From: Accumulibacter sp.
GTDB lineage: Bacteria > Pseudomonadota > Gammaproteobacteria > Burkholderiales > Rhodocyclaceae
Direction of reading: 5' to 3'
Assembly: GCF_036625195.1 (NCBI RefSeq)
Contig: NZ_JAZKUG010000001.1
Coordinates: 4,588,001 to 4,652,000, forward strand
Length of the DNA stretch: 64,000 nt
The stretch's first letter is position 1. Every line of letters begins with the position of its first letter. Shown one piece after another: positions 29,001-37,536 of this stretch. The notes under the pieces are model-generated. The model ran no database searches. It saw only the letters and a list, made by a program, of their open reading frames with translations, and was not told the origin of the DNA. Position numbers and translations under genes: made by a program.

Positions 29001-32000
29001 GATCCGTAGCCGCGAGCAGATGAGCCCTGCGGACTGGGTCGTCAACGCGTCGGCGCGGGTCGTTCGTGAGGCGCAGGAGTCTCTGCTGCGCGAAGTGCTG
29101 CCGGATCTGCCGCAACGGCCACCTGACTTCGACGCCGACAGCCACGCGCTGCTGACGCGAACGGTCGGTATTGCCTACGGCCCGGCCTTCCAGTGCGTCG
29201 AACACGGCTGGGTCGACGGCAACTCGGCGTTCGCCGCCTTGCACGTTCCGCCACAGGTCGAAGCCGAAGTCGCCTACCACCATCTCCATCCGGCGCTGCT
29301 CGACAGCACCTTGCAGCTGATGTTCCAGCTGCTCCGCCAAGCCATCGACACACACGAAGCAATTGCCTTCATCCCGACGCGGTTCGGTCGTGTCATCTTT
29401 CGCTCGGGTACGGACACGCCTTGTTTTGCCCGGGCGACGCTGCTGCGGCACAGCGCACGTTCCCTGCAGGGCGAGTTCGCGCTTTTCTGTGCGGCCGGGC
29501 GCCTCATCGCGATCGTCAAGGACGCTCGTTTTCGCGGTGTTCACTTGAGCAGGGGTAGCCGCGACCGGCTGCGCTTTCTCGCCTTGCAGGCGATCCCGAA
29601 GCCGCACCCCGGGCAGCCTGCCGGGCCGCTGGCGCTGCGCTTCGAGCGCGTCCATTCGACGCTCGCCAACGTCACGCAGCGGGCGGCCCTCAAGGGAACG
29701 CACCGCCGCTACACGGAAGAGGTCGATCCGCTCCTCGACAGCCTGTGCAGCCGATTCACGCGCCGTGCCCTGCAGCCGATCGCCGGCGAAGATGGCACGC
29801 TGTCGGCCGCGGCCATCCTGTCCTGCCAGGCCGCGAATCCCGACGCTGCGCCTTTCTTCACGGATCTCATCCGCCTCGCCGGCGACGACGGATCCCTGAC
29901 GGCGACGGGCGATGGTTGGACGCTGGTGCCTGATCAGCGGGAAGAGTCGACTGGCGAGGATATCTGGAACAGCCTGCTTGCCGACTATCCAGACTACTTC
30001 CAGATCATCCACTCGGTGGGACGGATCGGCCTGCACCTGCCGGCACTCGTCGCCGGCAGTTCCTCACTGAGCCAGATCTGTCCGCAGGAATCGTCGTTGG
30101 CGACCCTGCTGCTGCAGGTCGTCGGTGGCCGCGGAAGAATGAAGCTCGGACAGGCGCTCGGCGCGCTGGTCGCGGAGGCGCTTGCGGCGCTGCCGCCAGG
30201 GCAGCGACTCGGCGTCGTCGAGATCAGCGATGGCGCGCCGGCATTTGCCATGGACATCTGCTTCGCCCTCGACTTCACACGCTCCGACTACGGCTTCGCC
30301 AGCACGTCGACGACCGCTCTGGAAGAGGCACGGGTCCGCCTTGGCGAGTTCTTCCCGACGATCCGGACGAGCCTGATCGATGACCCCGCCGGCAGCGAAG
30401 CGGACCTGGAATCGCCAGCGGGATCATGCATGATGGCGATCGTCATGCTCGATTTCGCGACCACCGAGCAGGCGTTGCGGGCCCTCCGCCATGCACGCCG
30501 CTGCCTCGCTGCCGGCGCCTCGTTGCTCGTCCTCGGCCAGCATCCGTCGCGCTGGATCGATTTCGTCTTCGGTGCCCGACGCGAGGGCTGGTCGCAGAGC
30601 GCCAGCGGCCGTTGGCTCTCGAGCCAGCGACCGAGATCGTTCTGGCAACAGCAACTCGCCGACCTGGGCTGCCGCTGCGCGGCCCCCTGCGAGTTTTCGC
30701 CCGACACCCTCTCGGGGCCCTATCTGCTGCTGGCCGAGGTCGACGAGCCCAACCCGCAGCCCGACGTGACCGTGCAGGGCAACGTGCGCAGCTGGATCCT
30801 GCTCGCTGATCCGGTGGGCTATTCCGCCCGTCTTGCCGACGAACTGGCAAAGAAGCTGCAGGAGCGAAAGGACCTGGTGATCCAGGCCAACGCCACCGAC
30901 ACCGAGGAACTCGCCGGGCTGCTGCAAGCAACCACCACCAGTTATGGTGAACTCGACGGCCTCGTCATGCTCACCGGCCTGGTACCTGCTTCGCCCGCCC
31001 TGTCGGCCGACGAGGCACTCGACCACCAAGTCGAGCGCTGCGCGCTGGCGGCACGGATCATGCAGGCGTGCGAACGATCTGCTACGCGAACGACCTGCTG
31101 GCTGATCACGGCCAACGCCGGAGCGGCCCTCCTGCCTGCAGCCGCTGCCAGCGCGAGCGACGCGTCCAGCCCGGACCCCAGCGACGATGCCGCGTTGTGC
31201 GGTTTCGTACGCACGATGCTCAACGAGGCAGAGCCCGGCAGCGTCCGCCTGATCGACCTGGCATTGCCGATGCCCGCGCAGACTGCCGCCGGCCTCCTCG
31301 ACCGCGAATTCGAGCAGCCCGATGGCGAACTGGAGATCATCCTTGCGGCCGCTGGCCAGCGCTACGTCCCGCGCTTGCGCGACGAACCACGGCCCGATGC
31401 CCGAACGCCGCGACTTCTCGAATCGCCGACCGTCTCACTCGGTTTCCCTTTCGCTGGGCAACTGCGAAATCTGCGCTGGGAGACCCATCCGCGGGTAGCG
31501 CCCGCGCCGGATGAGGTCGAGGTCGAGGTTCTGGCTAGCGGGCTCAACTTTCGCGATGTCATGTATGCACTGGGCCTGCTCTCCGATGAGGCCATCGAGA
31601 ACGGCTTTGCTGGCCCGACGCTCGGTTTCGAGTTCGCCGGCGTGATCGCCCGTGTCGGCAGCAACTGCACTGGCTTCAGTCCGGGCGACGAGGTGGTCGG
31701 CTTCGCTCCGTCGAGTTTCGGCAACCGCGTCCTCACCCAGAGCAGCGCCGTCGCACATTTCCCGCCGGGGCTTTCCGCTGAAGCGGCGGCAACCATTCCG
31801 AGTACCTTCTTTACGGTCTACTACGCGCTCCACCACCTGGCCCGCCTGCAAGCCGGGGAACGGGTCCTGATCCACGGCGCCGCGGGTGGCGTCGGCATCG
31901 CAGCGATCCAGATCGCGCGCTGGCTGGGTGCCGAGATCTATGCCACCGCAGGATCGGACGAAAAGCGCGACTTCCTCCGCCTGCTCGGGGTCGTCCACAT

Positions 32001-33717
32001 CTTTGACTCGCGTTCGCTGTCCTTTGCCGACCAGATCCTCGAGCAAAGCTGCGGCGAGGGCGTCGATGTCGTCCTCAATTCGCTCGCCGGCGAAGCGATC
32101 AATCGCAACTTCCGGGTGCTGCGTCCTTTCGGCCGCTTTCTCGAGCTTGGCAAGCGGGATTTCTACGAGAACAGTCGCATCGGCCTGCGTCCCTTCCGCA
32201 ACAACGTCAGTTACTTCGGCATCGACGCCGATCAGTTGATGCTGCTCCATCCAGAGCTGACGCGCAGGCTTTTCGCCGAGTTGATGGAGCTGTTCAGCGC
32301 CGGCATCCTGCATCCCCTGCCCTACCGCAACTTCGAAGCCGAGGACGTCGTCGAAGCCTTCCGCTACATGCAGCAGGCACGCCAGATCGGCAAGATCGTC
32401 ATCACCTATCACCACGGCATCAGGCGCCTGCAGCCCCCACGACCCGGCGCGCGCAGGCGGTTGCAGCTCGCTGCCGATGCGTCCTATCTGGTCACCGGCG
32501 GCCTCAGTGGCTTTGGCCTGCGCGCTGCCGAATGGCTGGCGAGCAAGGGTGCCCGCCACCTGATCCTGATCAGCCGTGGCGGTCCAGAGTCGGCATCGGC
32601 CCGGGAGGCCATCCAACGCCTCGAGGAACAGGGGGTCCGGGTATACGCGGCAGCCTGCGACGTCACCAGCCGCGACGCCCTGATGGCACTGCTCGCCGCG
32701 ACACGCGACGAGTTGCCACCGCTCAAGGGAGTCCTGCATGCGGCAACGGTGATCGACGACGCACTGGTGCGCAATCTCGACGAGACGCAAATTCGCCGGT
32801 CGCTGGCGGCGAAGGTGCTGGGCGCTCGCCACCTGCATGAACTGACGCGGCCCTGCGCGCTTGATCTGTTCGTGCTCTTCTCTTCGGCGACAGCAGCCTT
32901 CGGCAACCCGGGGCAAGCCGCTTACGTCGCGGCCAACACTTGGCTCGAGGCACTCGCGGCGCATCGTCGCGCACAAGGATTGTGTGCGACCGCCGTCGGC
33001 TGGGGTCCGATTGCCGATTGCGGTTTCCTCGTCCGCAACGAGAAGATGCGCGAGGCTCTCGAGAATCGCCTGGGGGGAGCCGCACTGACGTCCGAGCTGG
33101 CGCTCGACGTGCTCGAGGAAATGCTCCTCAGTGACCGCTCCGGTCTGGCGGCACTCGAGTTCGCGTGGCAGGTGCTGAGCCGCGTCCTGCCGTCCGCCGG
33201 CAGCCCGAAGTTCGGCGAACTGGCCAGCCCGTGCGGCGGCGGCGGTGACGACGAGCAGTCGCAGGACATCAGGCGACTGCTCGCCGAACTCGGCGACGAG
33301 GAGCTGCTGGTCGTCATTGCCGACATGCTGCGCAGCGAGATTGGCGAGATTCTCCGCATCGCACCGGAGAAAATCGACGCCAGCCGGTCACTCTTCGACA
33401 TGGGTCTCGATTCGCTGATGGGCGTCGAACTGGCGGTCGCCCTCGATGCACGCTTCGGGATCCGGTTGCCGGTACTGGCACTCAGCCAGAGCCCGACGAT
33501 CAACCGGCTCGCCGAGCGCCTGCTGCAACAGTTGCGCGACACCGAGGAGGGTGCACGGGGCGAGGCAACCACGGACGGGCTGCTGGCCCAGACGGCACAG
33601 ATCGCCCGACAACAGGGTGTCGCGGTCTCCGCCGAAGAGATCGCCCGCTTCGCCGCCGACCTCGACGCGGCGCAACAGGACGACCGCAGACCGACGAGAG
33701 ATCACCATGGTGCGTAA
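26041..33717 (+). CDS. wcbR: Type I polyketide/fatty-acid synthase, WcbR-like
   Basis: A 2558-residue multidomain synthase. KS: C172 (DTACSSSL), H307, H347. AT: S622 (GHSVGE), with AFH at 725-727, which suggests malonyl use. DH: H924 (DHVVGEATVLPG) and D1088. Residues about 1180-1790 look like a degenerate methyltransferase and structural reductase part with no SAM motif. ER: about 1800-2115 (GAAGGVG near 1946). KR: TGGLSGFG near 2153, S2282, Y2295. ACP: S2458 (GLDSLMG). There is no thioesterase. All reductive domains are present, so a saturated chain is expected if it acts iteratively. GGAG precedes the ATG at 26041. It overlaps the oxoamine synthase by 11 bp. The symbol is by resemblance to the Burkholderia capsule synthase. 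Confidence 0.9.
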   Translation: MRGRIAITGHSFRMPGTTAETYWQDLLDGRDLVGTVDPQRWHLATFLHPRKDHPGTSYTFAAGSIGDVTTFDAAFFGISPREAALMDPQQRLLLEMSWEALENSGTPPSRLRGSRCGVFIGIASADYSFRMADDLAVADSTMATGNTASIAANRISYVFDLRGPSMAIDTACSSSLVALHQACRAIASGEVSQALAGGINLHLHPYGFIGFAKASMLSPRGRCQVFDEAADGYVRSEGGGLFFLKEYDQALADGDPILAVIAGSAVNTDGRKSGLTVPSAEVQAALLEEVYADAGIDPATIDYLEAHGTGTAVGDPIETLAIGKALGKRRPAGRPLPIGSVKSNLGHLETASGVAGLLKALHCLEHRVVPATIGVNRVNPRILANDWNIDLVTRNRSLPKTGKLTIGINSFGFGGSNAHFIIESPPRRRSRPQPAPVAAAMPPLLLSARSEEALKAAAGSLAAFLADQPSAAYYDVAHSAAFRRDWLEQRLIVEAPTLPEIRNALLDFAADRGGNAALNSGRVVVAARGPAFIYSGNGCQWSAMGRRLLTEEPLFRQAVHEVDALFRQHADFSLLAELAGENGDERYQRTEIAQPALFALQVGITRLLQRQGLTPMVVAGHSVGEVAAAWAAGALSLADAVKVIHQRSLLQGTTRGDGQMTAVALDMTAAASLLGELGLAAQLTIAGVNSVRGLTIAGAQSALTVLEEALSLRHVSWKRLDLDYAFHSPAMDRLEPGIREALAGIEPRASALPFCSTVSGSQLPGEELGAEYWWRNIREPVLFAKAVDSLLDQGITVFVEIGAHPILRTYLHDCLKTRSIDGQVIATGTRDDDGAQRIRSAAHAVAIAGAAVDWRAHFPRPGRFVRLPGYPWQRERHWHPVTSESLGLIHRQKIHPLLGYPLAQHELTWENQLDTQLNPVLADHVVGEATVLPGSAYVEMALTASLAWQPSAIVEIEDLEIRSPLLLADDRSAVVRLSIDPRDGSLTIRSREQMSPADWVVNASARVVREAQESLLREVLPDLPQRPPDFDADSHALLTRTVGIAYGPAFQCVEHGWVDGNSAFAALHVPPQVEAEVAYHHLHPALLDSTLQLMFQLLRQAIDTHEAIAFIPTRFGRVIFRSGTDTPCFARATLLRHSARSLQGEFALFCAAGRLIAIVKDARFRGVHLSRGSRDRLRFLALQAIPKPHPGQPAGPLALRFERVHSTLANVTQRAALKGTHRRYTEEVDPLLDSLCSRFTRRALQPIAGEDGTLSAAAILSCQAANPDAAPFFTDLIRLAGDDGSLTATGDGWTLVPDQREESTGEDIWNSLLADYPDYFQIIHSVGRIGLHLPALVAGSSSLSQICPQESSLATLLLQVVGGRGRMKLGQALGALVAEALAALPPGQRLGVVEISDGAPAFAMDICFALDFTRSDYGFASTSTTALEEARVRLGEFFPTIRTSLIDDPAGSEADLESPAGSCMMAIVMLDFATTEQALRALRHARRCLAAGASLLVLGQHPSRWIDFVFGARREGWSQSASGRWLSSQRPRSFWQQQLADLGCRCAAPCEFSPDTLSGPYLLLAEVDEPNPQPDVTVQGNVRSWILLADPVGYSARLADELAKKLQERKDLVIQANATDTEELAGLLQATTTSYGELDGLVMLTGLVPASPALSADEALDHQVERCALAARIMQACERSATRTTCWLITANAGAALLPAAAASASDASSPDPSDDAALCGFVRTMLNEAEPGSVRLIDLALPMPAQTAAGLLDREFEQPDGELEIILAAAGQRYVPRLRDEPRPDARTPRLLESPTVSLGFPFAGQLRNLRWETHPRVAPAPDEVEVEVLASGLNFRDVMYALGLLSDEAIENGFAGPTLGFEFAGVIARVGSNCTGFSPGDEVVGFAPSSFGNRVLTQSSAVAHFPPGLSAEAAATIPSTFFTVYYALHHLARLQAGERVLIHGAAGGVGIAAIQIARWLGAEIYATAGSDEKRDFLRLLGVVHIFDSRSLSFADQILEQSCGEGVDVVLNSLAGEAINRNFRVLRPFGRFLELGKRDFYENSRIGLRPFRNNVSYFGIDADQLMLLHPELTRRLFAELMELFSAGILHPLPYRNFEAEDVVEAFRYMQQARQIGKIVITYHHGIRRLQPPRPGARRRLQLAADASYLVTGGLSGFGLRAAEWLASKGARHLILISRGGPESASAREAIQRLEEQGVRVYAAACDVTSRDALMALLAATRDELPPLKGVLHAATVIDDALVRNLDETQIRRSLAAKVLGARHLHELTRPCALDLFVLFSSATAAFGNPGQAAYVAANTWLEALAAHRRAQGLCATAVGWGPIADCGFLVRNEKMREALENRLGGAALTSELALDVLEEMLLSDRSGLAALEFAWQVLSRVLPSAGSPKFGELASPCGGGGDDEQSQDIRRLLAELGDEELLVVIADMLRSEIGEILRIAPEKIDASRSLFDMGLDSLMGVELAVALDARFGIRLPVLALSQSPTINRLAERLLQQLRDTEEGARGEATTDGLLAQTAQIARQQGVAVSAEEIARFAADLDAAQQDDRRPTRDHHGA

Positions 33718-35056
33718 GGGGCTTCCCGGGCTCAGTGCCCAGATCAAGGACCGGCTGATCCAGCAGGCACTGGAACGTCGGCTGCGCCAAGCCACTCAGG
33801 ACAGCGATCTGCAGCTGCCGACCGGCGTAACGAGCGAGCCGGACAGCACGCCCGAGCAGCACTGGCGTTTCGACCTCCACCCCGGTTACCAGCAGGTGCG
33901 GATCATCAGCGAGGGCGCCGCGCGGCTCGACATCGAAAGCCCGTTCTTCATGCTGCACGAAGGCATTGCCGGAGCGCGGACGCGCATTGGCGGTCGCGAA
34001 TTCATCAACTTCGCCAGCTACAACTATCTCGGACTTTCGGGCCATGACGAAGTCTGCCAGGCGGCGAAGCAGGCGATCGATCGCTTCGGTACTTCCGTTT
34101 CGGGAAGCCGGCTGGTCGCCGGCGAGCGCCCGATCCATCGCGATCTCGAAAAAGCGATCGCCGCCGCTTATGGTAGCCAGGGCGCGCTCACCTTCGTCAG
34201 CGGCCACGCGACGAACGTGACGACGATCGGCTACCTGTTCGGGGCTCGCGACCTGATCGTCCACGACGAACTGGTGCACAACAGCATCCTGCAGGGAATC
34301 AGCCTCTCGGGTGCACGCCGCCTGCCCTTCGCGCACAATGACTGGGCAGCCCTCGACGCCCTGCTGGCCGAACAGCGAACCCACTTCCAGCGCGTCCTGA
34401 TCGTGCTCGAAGGCATCTACAGCATGGACGGCGACTACCCCGAGCTGCCACGTTTCATCGACATCAAGCGCAAGTACCGCGCCTTCCTGATGGTCGACGA
34501 GGCGCACTCCTTCGGCGTCATGGGAGACAATGGGCTTGGCATCAGGGAGCACTTCGGCGTCGACAGCAGCGACGTCGACATCTGGATGGGCACCCTGAGC
34601 AAGGCCCTCGCCGGCTGTGGCGGCTATGTTGCCGGTGAGAGCGCACTCGTCGAACATCTCAGGTACCTGGCGCCCGGCTTTCTCTACAGCGTCGGCATGC
34701 CACCACCGGTCGCCGCCGCTTCGCTGGCGGCGCTGCGCTGCCTGCAACGCGAGCCACAGCGCGTACGAACCCTGCAGGCGCGCGGCCAGCTCTTCCTGCG
34801 ACTCGCGCACGCGGCCGGCGTCGATACCGGCACCAGCGCCGGCCTGGCAGTGATCCCGGCGATCACCGGCGGGTCGGTCAGAGCCGCCCGTCTGGCGGCC
34901 GCGCTCTTCGCCCGCGGCATCAACGTACAGCCGATCGTGTACCCCGCCGTTCCTGAAAAGGCTGCGCGGCTGCGCTTCTTCGTCAGCTGCGAACACACTG
35001 AGGACGACATTCGCGACACCGTCAGCGCGCTCGGCGAAGAACTGCAACGCGTGTAG
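33707..35056 (+). CDS. wcbT: Alpha-oxoamine synthase (serine palmitoyltransferase/AONS-like), WcbT-like
   Basis: A 449-residue PLP enzyme of the family that joins an acyl thioester to an amino acid with loss of CO2 (KBL, AONS, SPT, ALAS). The PLP lysine is K300 in GTLSKALAGCGG; MVDEAHSFGVMG supplies the aspartate to the pyridine nitrogen, and DELVHNSIL the stacking histidine. About 85 residues precede the catalytic core and could dock with the synthase ACP. It starts inside the end of the synthase gene, so the two are translationally coupled. Inference: it releases the chain as a 3-keto sphingoid-like base. The amino acid substrate cannot be told from the sequence. Confidence 0.87.
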   Translation: MVRKGLPGLSAQIKDRLIQQALERRLRQATQDSDLQLPTGVTSEPDSTPEQHWRFDLHPGYQQVRIISEGAARLDIESPFFMLHEGIAGARTRIGGREFINFASYNYLGLSGHDEVCQAAKQAIDRFGTSVSGSRLVAGERPIHRDLEKAIAAAYGSQGALTFVSGHATNVTTIGYLFGARDLIVHDELVHNSILQGISLSGARRLPFAHNDWAALDALLAEQRTHFQRVLIVLEGIYSMDGDYPELPRFIDIKRKYRAFLMVDEAHSFGVMGDNGLGIREHFGVDSSDVDIWMGTLSKALAGCGGYVAGESALVEHLRYLAPGFLYSVGMPPPVAAASLAALRCLQREPQRVRTLQARGQLFLRLAHAAGVDTGTSAGLAVIPAITGGSVRAARLAAALFARGINVQPIVYPAVPEKAARLRFFVSCEHTEDDIRDTVSALGEELQRV

Positions 35057-35089
35057 CTGCGGCCAGACTGCCACGGCCGGCTCCCTCGT

Positions 35090-36625
35090 TCACTCGCGCG
35101 CCGGCAGCAGACCCATCTGCTGCAGGACTTGCCTGCCCAGTTCGTCGATGCGCAACTCGCGCGGCACGACCACGCGGGGTGGGTCGCCCTTGCGCCAGAT
35201 GAGGTAGTCGGTGCGCCCGTCCGGCACACCGAGGACGCGGTAGGGCCCAGGCATGATCGGCACGTGGTCACCGAACCAGCACAGGCAGGCCGGACCAGGC
35301 AGTCGATCGATCGCTGCACGCAGCCGGCCGGCCATCCGGTCGGCGTTGACCAGATGCCGCAGATAGATCGTCAAGTCTTCGCAGCCCGGCGGGGGCGACT
35401 CCGTATAGAGCCGCTCCTCGTCACCCGGAGCGACCTTCTCGAGATGCAGGGGGCCGTGGTTCTCCATCGTGATGACGAAGACGAACAGCGGCTCGCCGGC
35501 AGTCGTCGCCAGCAAGGCGGCGACGTGCTCGGCGACCGCGAGGTCGCCGATATAGGGACCGTCGCGCGCTGCGCCGGCGAAGGAACCGATGTCGATGAAC
35601 TCATCGAAGCCGAGTCGTGGGAACACCACCTGACGCGAGTAGAAACTGGCTGCGTACGGGTGCACACAGATCGTCCGGTAGCCCAGGCGCTTGAGGAAAG
35701 TGGCGATCGTCGCCACCCCCTGCCGCGCGACTCGGCGATACGGGTTGAAGCGGTGTACGCCGAGCGAATCGGCAGCCAGGCCCGAGAGAAAGGCGAACTC
35801 GGTACGCACGGTGTTGGCGCCCCATGCGGCCACCTGCAGCGGCCCGTGACAGGCGGCGCTGCAGCGCAACGAGTCGAACTCACCGAGAAGCTCGCCGCGG
35901 ATGCCGGAGAACAATCGCCGCGCATCGAAGAAAGATTCGCTCTGCACGACCACCAGTGTCGTCAGCCCGGCGCCGGGCTCGGGTAAGGGCCCTGGCCCTT
36001 CGTAGGTCGACCGTACGTCGCAGGGGGCGTGCTCCTCTTCGCCATAACGCCAGAGGGCGGTCAGCAAGCCGAGCTGCCGCAAGTCGGTGGTCGGATCGAG
36101 AGTGACGCCAAGCCGGTGCCGTGCGCCGAACCAGAGCAGCAGCAACCCCACCAGCGCCAGCGTCGCCGCGCCGGAGAGGAACTCAGCGACCGACATCCGG
36201 TCGAGCAGCGAATCCTCGATCGTCAGGCCGCCAGCAATCGCCAGGCCAAGCGCCAGCAGCGACAGAAGCGCCCGCACCGCGCCGAGAAAGGGCATGTAGA
36301 GCCGCGGATGGCGCAGAGCATCGCTGAAGTACTCGAAGTCCTGGAAGATGAACGGTTCGCGCAGCGAATGCACCTTCGCGTTGCTGACCAGGACGACGAA
36401 CAGGAAACCTGCGAGCAGCGAGCTGGCGGCAAAGACCGGGCGTTGCAGGAGCAGCAGCAGAACGCTCGACAACCAGAGCCAGAGCCCAAGATGGATCGCC
36501 AGCGCCGCTGCCGGCCGCCGCCAGCAGGCCAGCGGTGGCGGCTCGAGCAGGCGCTCGACGAGCAGCGCCAGGCAGCCACTGCCGGCCAGCGCCGGCAGCA
36601 CGGCCGGCCAGAACGCCTCACCCAC
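35090..36625 (-). CDS. wcbQ: LTA-synthase-like membrane phosphotransferase, WcbQ-like
   Basis: A 511-residue protein of the LTA synthase/sulfatase superfamily. Five membrane helices fill residues about 6-165, followed by an outer-face catalytic domain. Metal and catalytic residues are visible: E230 (QSESFF), the probable nucleophile T272 (NTVRTEF, Thr-x3-Glu as in LtaS), MENHGPLH and FGDHVPIM. The family transfers phosphoglycerol or phosphoethanolamine from a phospholipid to lipid or glycan acceptors. I start at GTG 36625, which overlaps the SDR stop by 8 bp; the longer frame to 36895 runs inside the SDR gene. It is convergent with the oxoamine synthase gene (33 bp gap). Confidence 0.78.
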   Translation of the reverse strand: MGEAFWPAVLPALAGSGCLALLVERLLEPPPLACWRRPAAALAIHLGLWLWLSSVLLLLLQRPVFAASSLLAGFLFVVLVSNAKVHSLREPFIFQDFEYFSDALRHPRLYMPFLGAVRALLSLLALGLAIAGGLTIEDSLLDRMSVAEFLSGAATLALVGLLLLWFGARHRLGVTLDPTTDLRQLGLLTALWRYGEEEHAPCDVRSTYEGPGPLPEPGAGLTTLVVVQSESFFDARRLFSGIRGELLGEFDSLRCSAACHGPLQVAAWGANTVRTEFAFLSGLAADSLGVHRFNPYRRVARQGVATIATFLKRLGYRTICVHPYAASFYSRQVVFPRLGFDEFIDIGSFAGAARDGPYIGDLAVAEHVAALLATTAGEPLFVFVITMENHGPLHLEKVAPGDEERLYTESPPPGCEDLTIYLRHLVNADRMAGRLRAAIDRLPGPACLCWFGDHVPIMPGPYRVLGVPDGRTDYLIWRKGDPPRVVVPRELRIDELGRQVLQQMGLLPARE

Positions 36626-37400
36626 GGTAGCCGAGCAGAGCGAGAATCCGTTCGGACAAGGTCGGCGGCAGCACCGCCAGAAACCAGGTGCCGAGAGCGA
36701 GCGGAAATGGGAAGCTGATTCTCGCCCGGTTGCGCAGCAGGCCGCGCCTGATCCGCTGCGACGCACGCTCGGCTGACCACAGGAAGGGCTTCGGACCGGG
36801 CATCTGGCGACACATCTGCGACTCGACGTAGCCCGGCATGACGACGCTGACGCGTACTCCCTCTCTCGCCAGCCAACCGCGGAGGGCCTCGCCATAGGCC
36901 TTGAGAGCCGCCTTGCTGGCGCAGTAGCTCGGTGTCACCGGCAGACCGTAGTAGGCAGCCAGCGAGCTGATCAGCGCCAGCTGGCCCGAACCGCGAGCGC
37001 GCATCGCCGGCAGGACCGCATCGACCGTTGCCATTGCCGCGAGCACGTTGACCGCGATCAGCTCTTCGACGGCAGCCCAGCTCTCGCCAGCCCCGTCGGC
37101 CCCGATGCTGGTGTTGACGCCGGCGTTGACGATGACGAGGTCGAGCGGCTCCGCGTGCGAGACCGACTGCAGCCATGCCACGAGCGCCACGCGATCACGC
37201 AGGTCGAGCACCTTGGTCAGCACGCGCGCGCCGCGCGCCGCGCACGCCTCGGCCACCGCAGCGAGGCGCTGCTGGTCGCGCCCCTGCAGCACGAGCATGC
37301 ACCCGGGCCCGGCATAGGCTCTCGCCAACGCAGCACCGATACCGCCACTGGCACCGGTGATCAGCACACTGCGTGGCGCCAGCGTGTCGCTCCGCGCCAT
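36618..37400 (-). CDS. wcbP: Short-chain dehydrogenase, 3-ketosphinganine-reductase-like, WcbP-like
   Basis: A 260-residue SDR. The cofactor motif TGASGGIG is at residues 15-22, NAG at 92-94, the catalytic serine at 145/146 (ISSLAAYYG), Y159 and K163 (YCASK). The C-terminus has a hydrophobic stretch (FPFPLALGTWFLAVLPP) that may hold it at the membrane, a trait shared with 3-ketodihydrosphingosine reductases. In context it is the natural candidate to reduce the 3-keto product of the oxoamine synthase. The ATG at 37400 is chosen because MARSDTLAPRSVLITGAS fits the SDR start. It is co-translated with the LTA-synthase-like gene. Confidence 0.82.
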   Translation of the reverse strand: MARSDTLAPRSVLITGASGGIGAALARAYAGPGCMLVLQGRDQQRLAAVAEACAARGARVLTKVLDLRDRVALVAWLQSVSHAEPLDLVIVNAGVNTSIGADGAGESWAAVEELIAVNVLAAMATVDAVLPAMRARGSGQLALISSLAAYYGLPVTPSYCASKAALKAYGEALRGWLAREGVRVSVVMPGYVESQMCRQMPGPKPFLWSAERASQRIRRGLLRNRARISFPFPLALGTWFLAVLPPTLSERILALLGYRG

Positions 37401-37416
37401 CACGGGGCTAACACGA

Positions 37417-37431
37417 GGCAACCCGTTTGCC
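37417..37431. promoter_or_regulatory. Inverted repeat in the divergent SDR / KpsS-like intergenic region
   Basis: GGCAA-CCCGT-TTGCC is a perfect 5-bp inverted repeat 17 bp upstream of the SDR ATG, in the 136-bp region from which the SDR gene and the KpsS-like gene diverge. It could be an operator or a chance palindrome. No clear promoter boxes were recognised nearby. Confidence 0.25.
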
Positions 37432-37536
37432 TTATCATCGCGGACCCGAACCAATGCGGGCGCTCCGGTCGCTGACCGGCGGCCCGACAGCCGCGCCACC
37501 GGTCGCGACTGCAGCCGACATCAGCTCGACAGAACA

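Noticed and set aside
26830..32976. Several long minus-strand frames opposite the synthase (to 27975, 28141-30036, 31435-32976)
   Set aside because: All mirror well-conserved KS, AT, DH, ER and KR coding sequence and show no motifs of their own.
36626..36895. N-terminal extension of the LTA-synthase-like protein by 90 residues
   Set aside because: These codons lie wholly inside the SDR gene in another frame and translate to Arg/Ser/Cys-rich sequence without membrane character.
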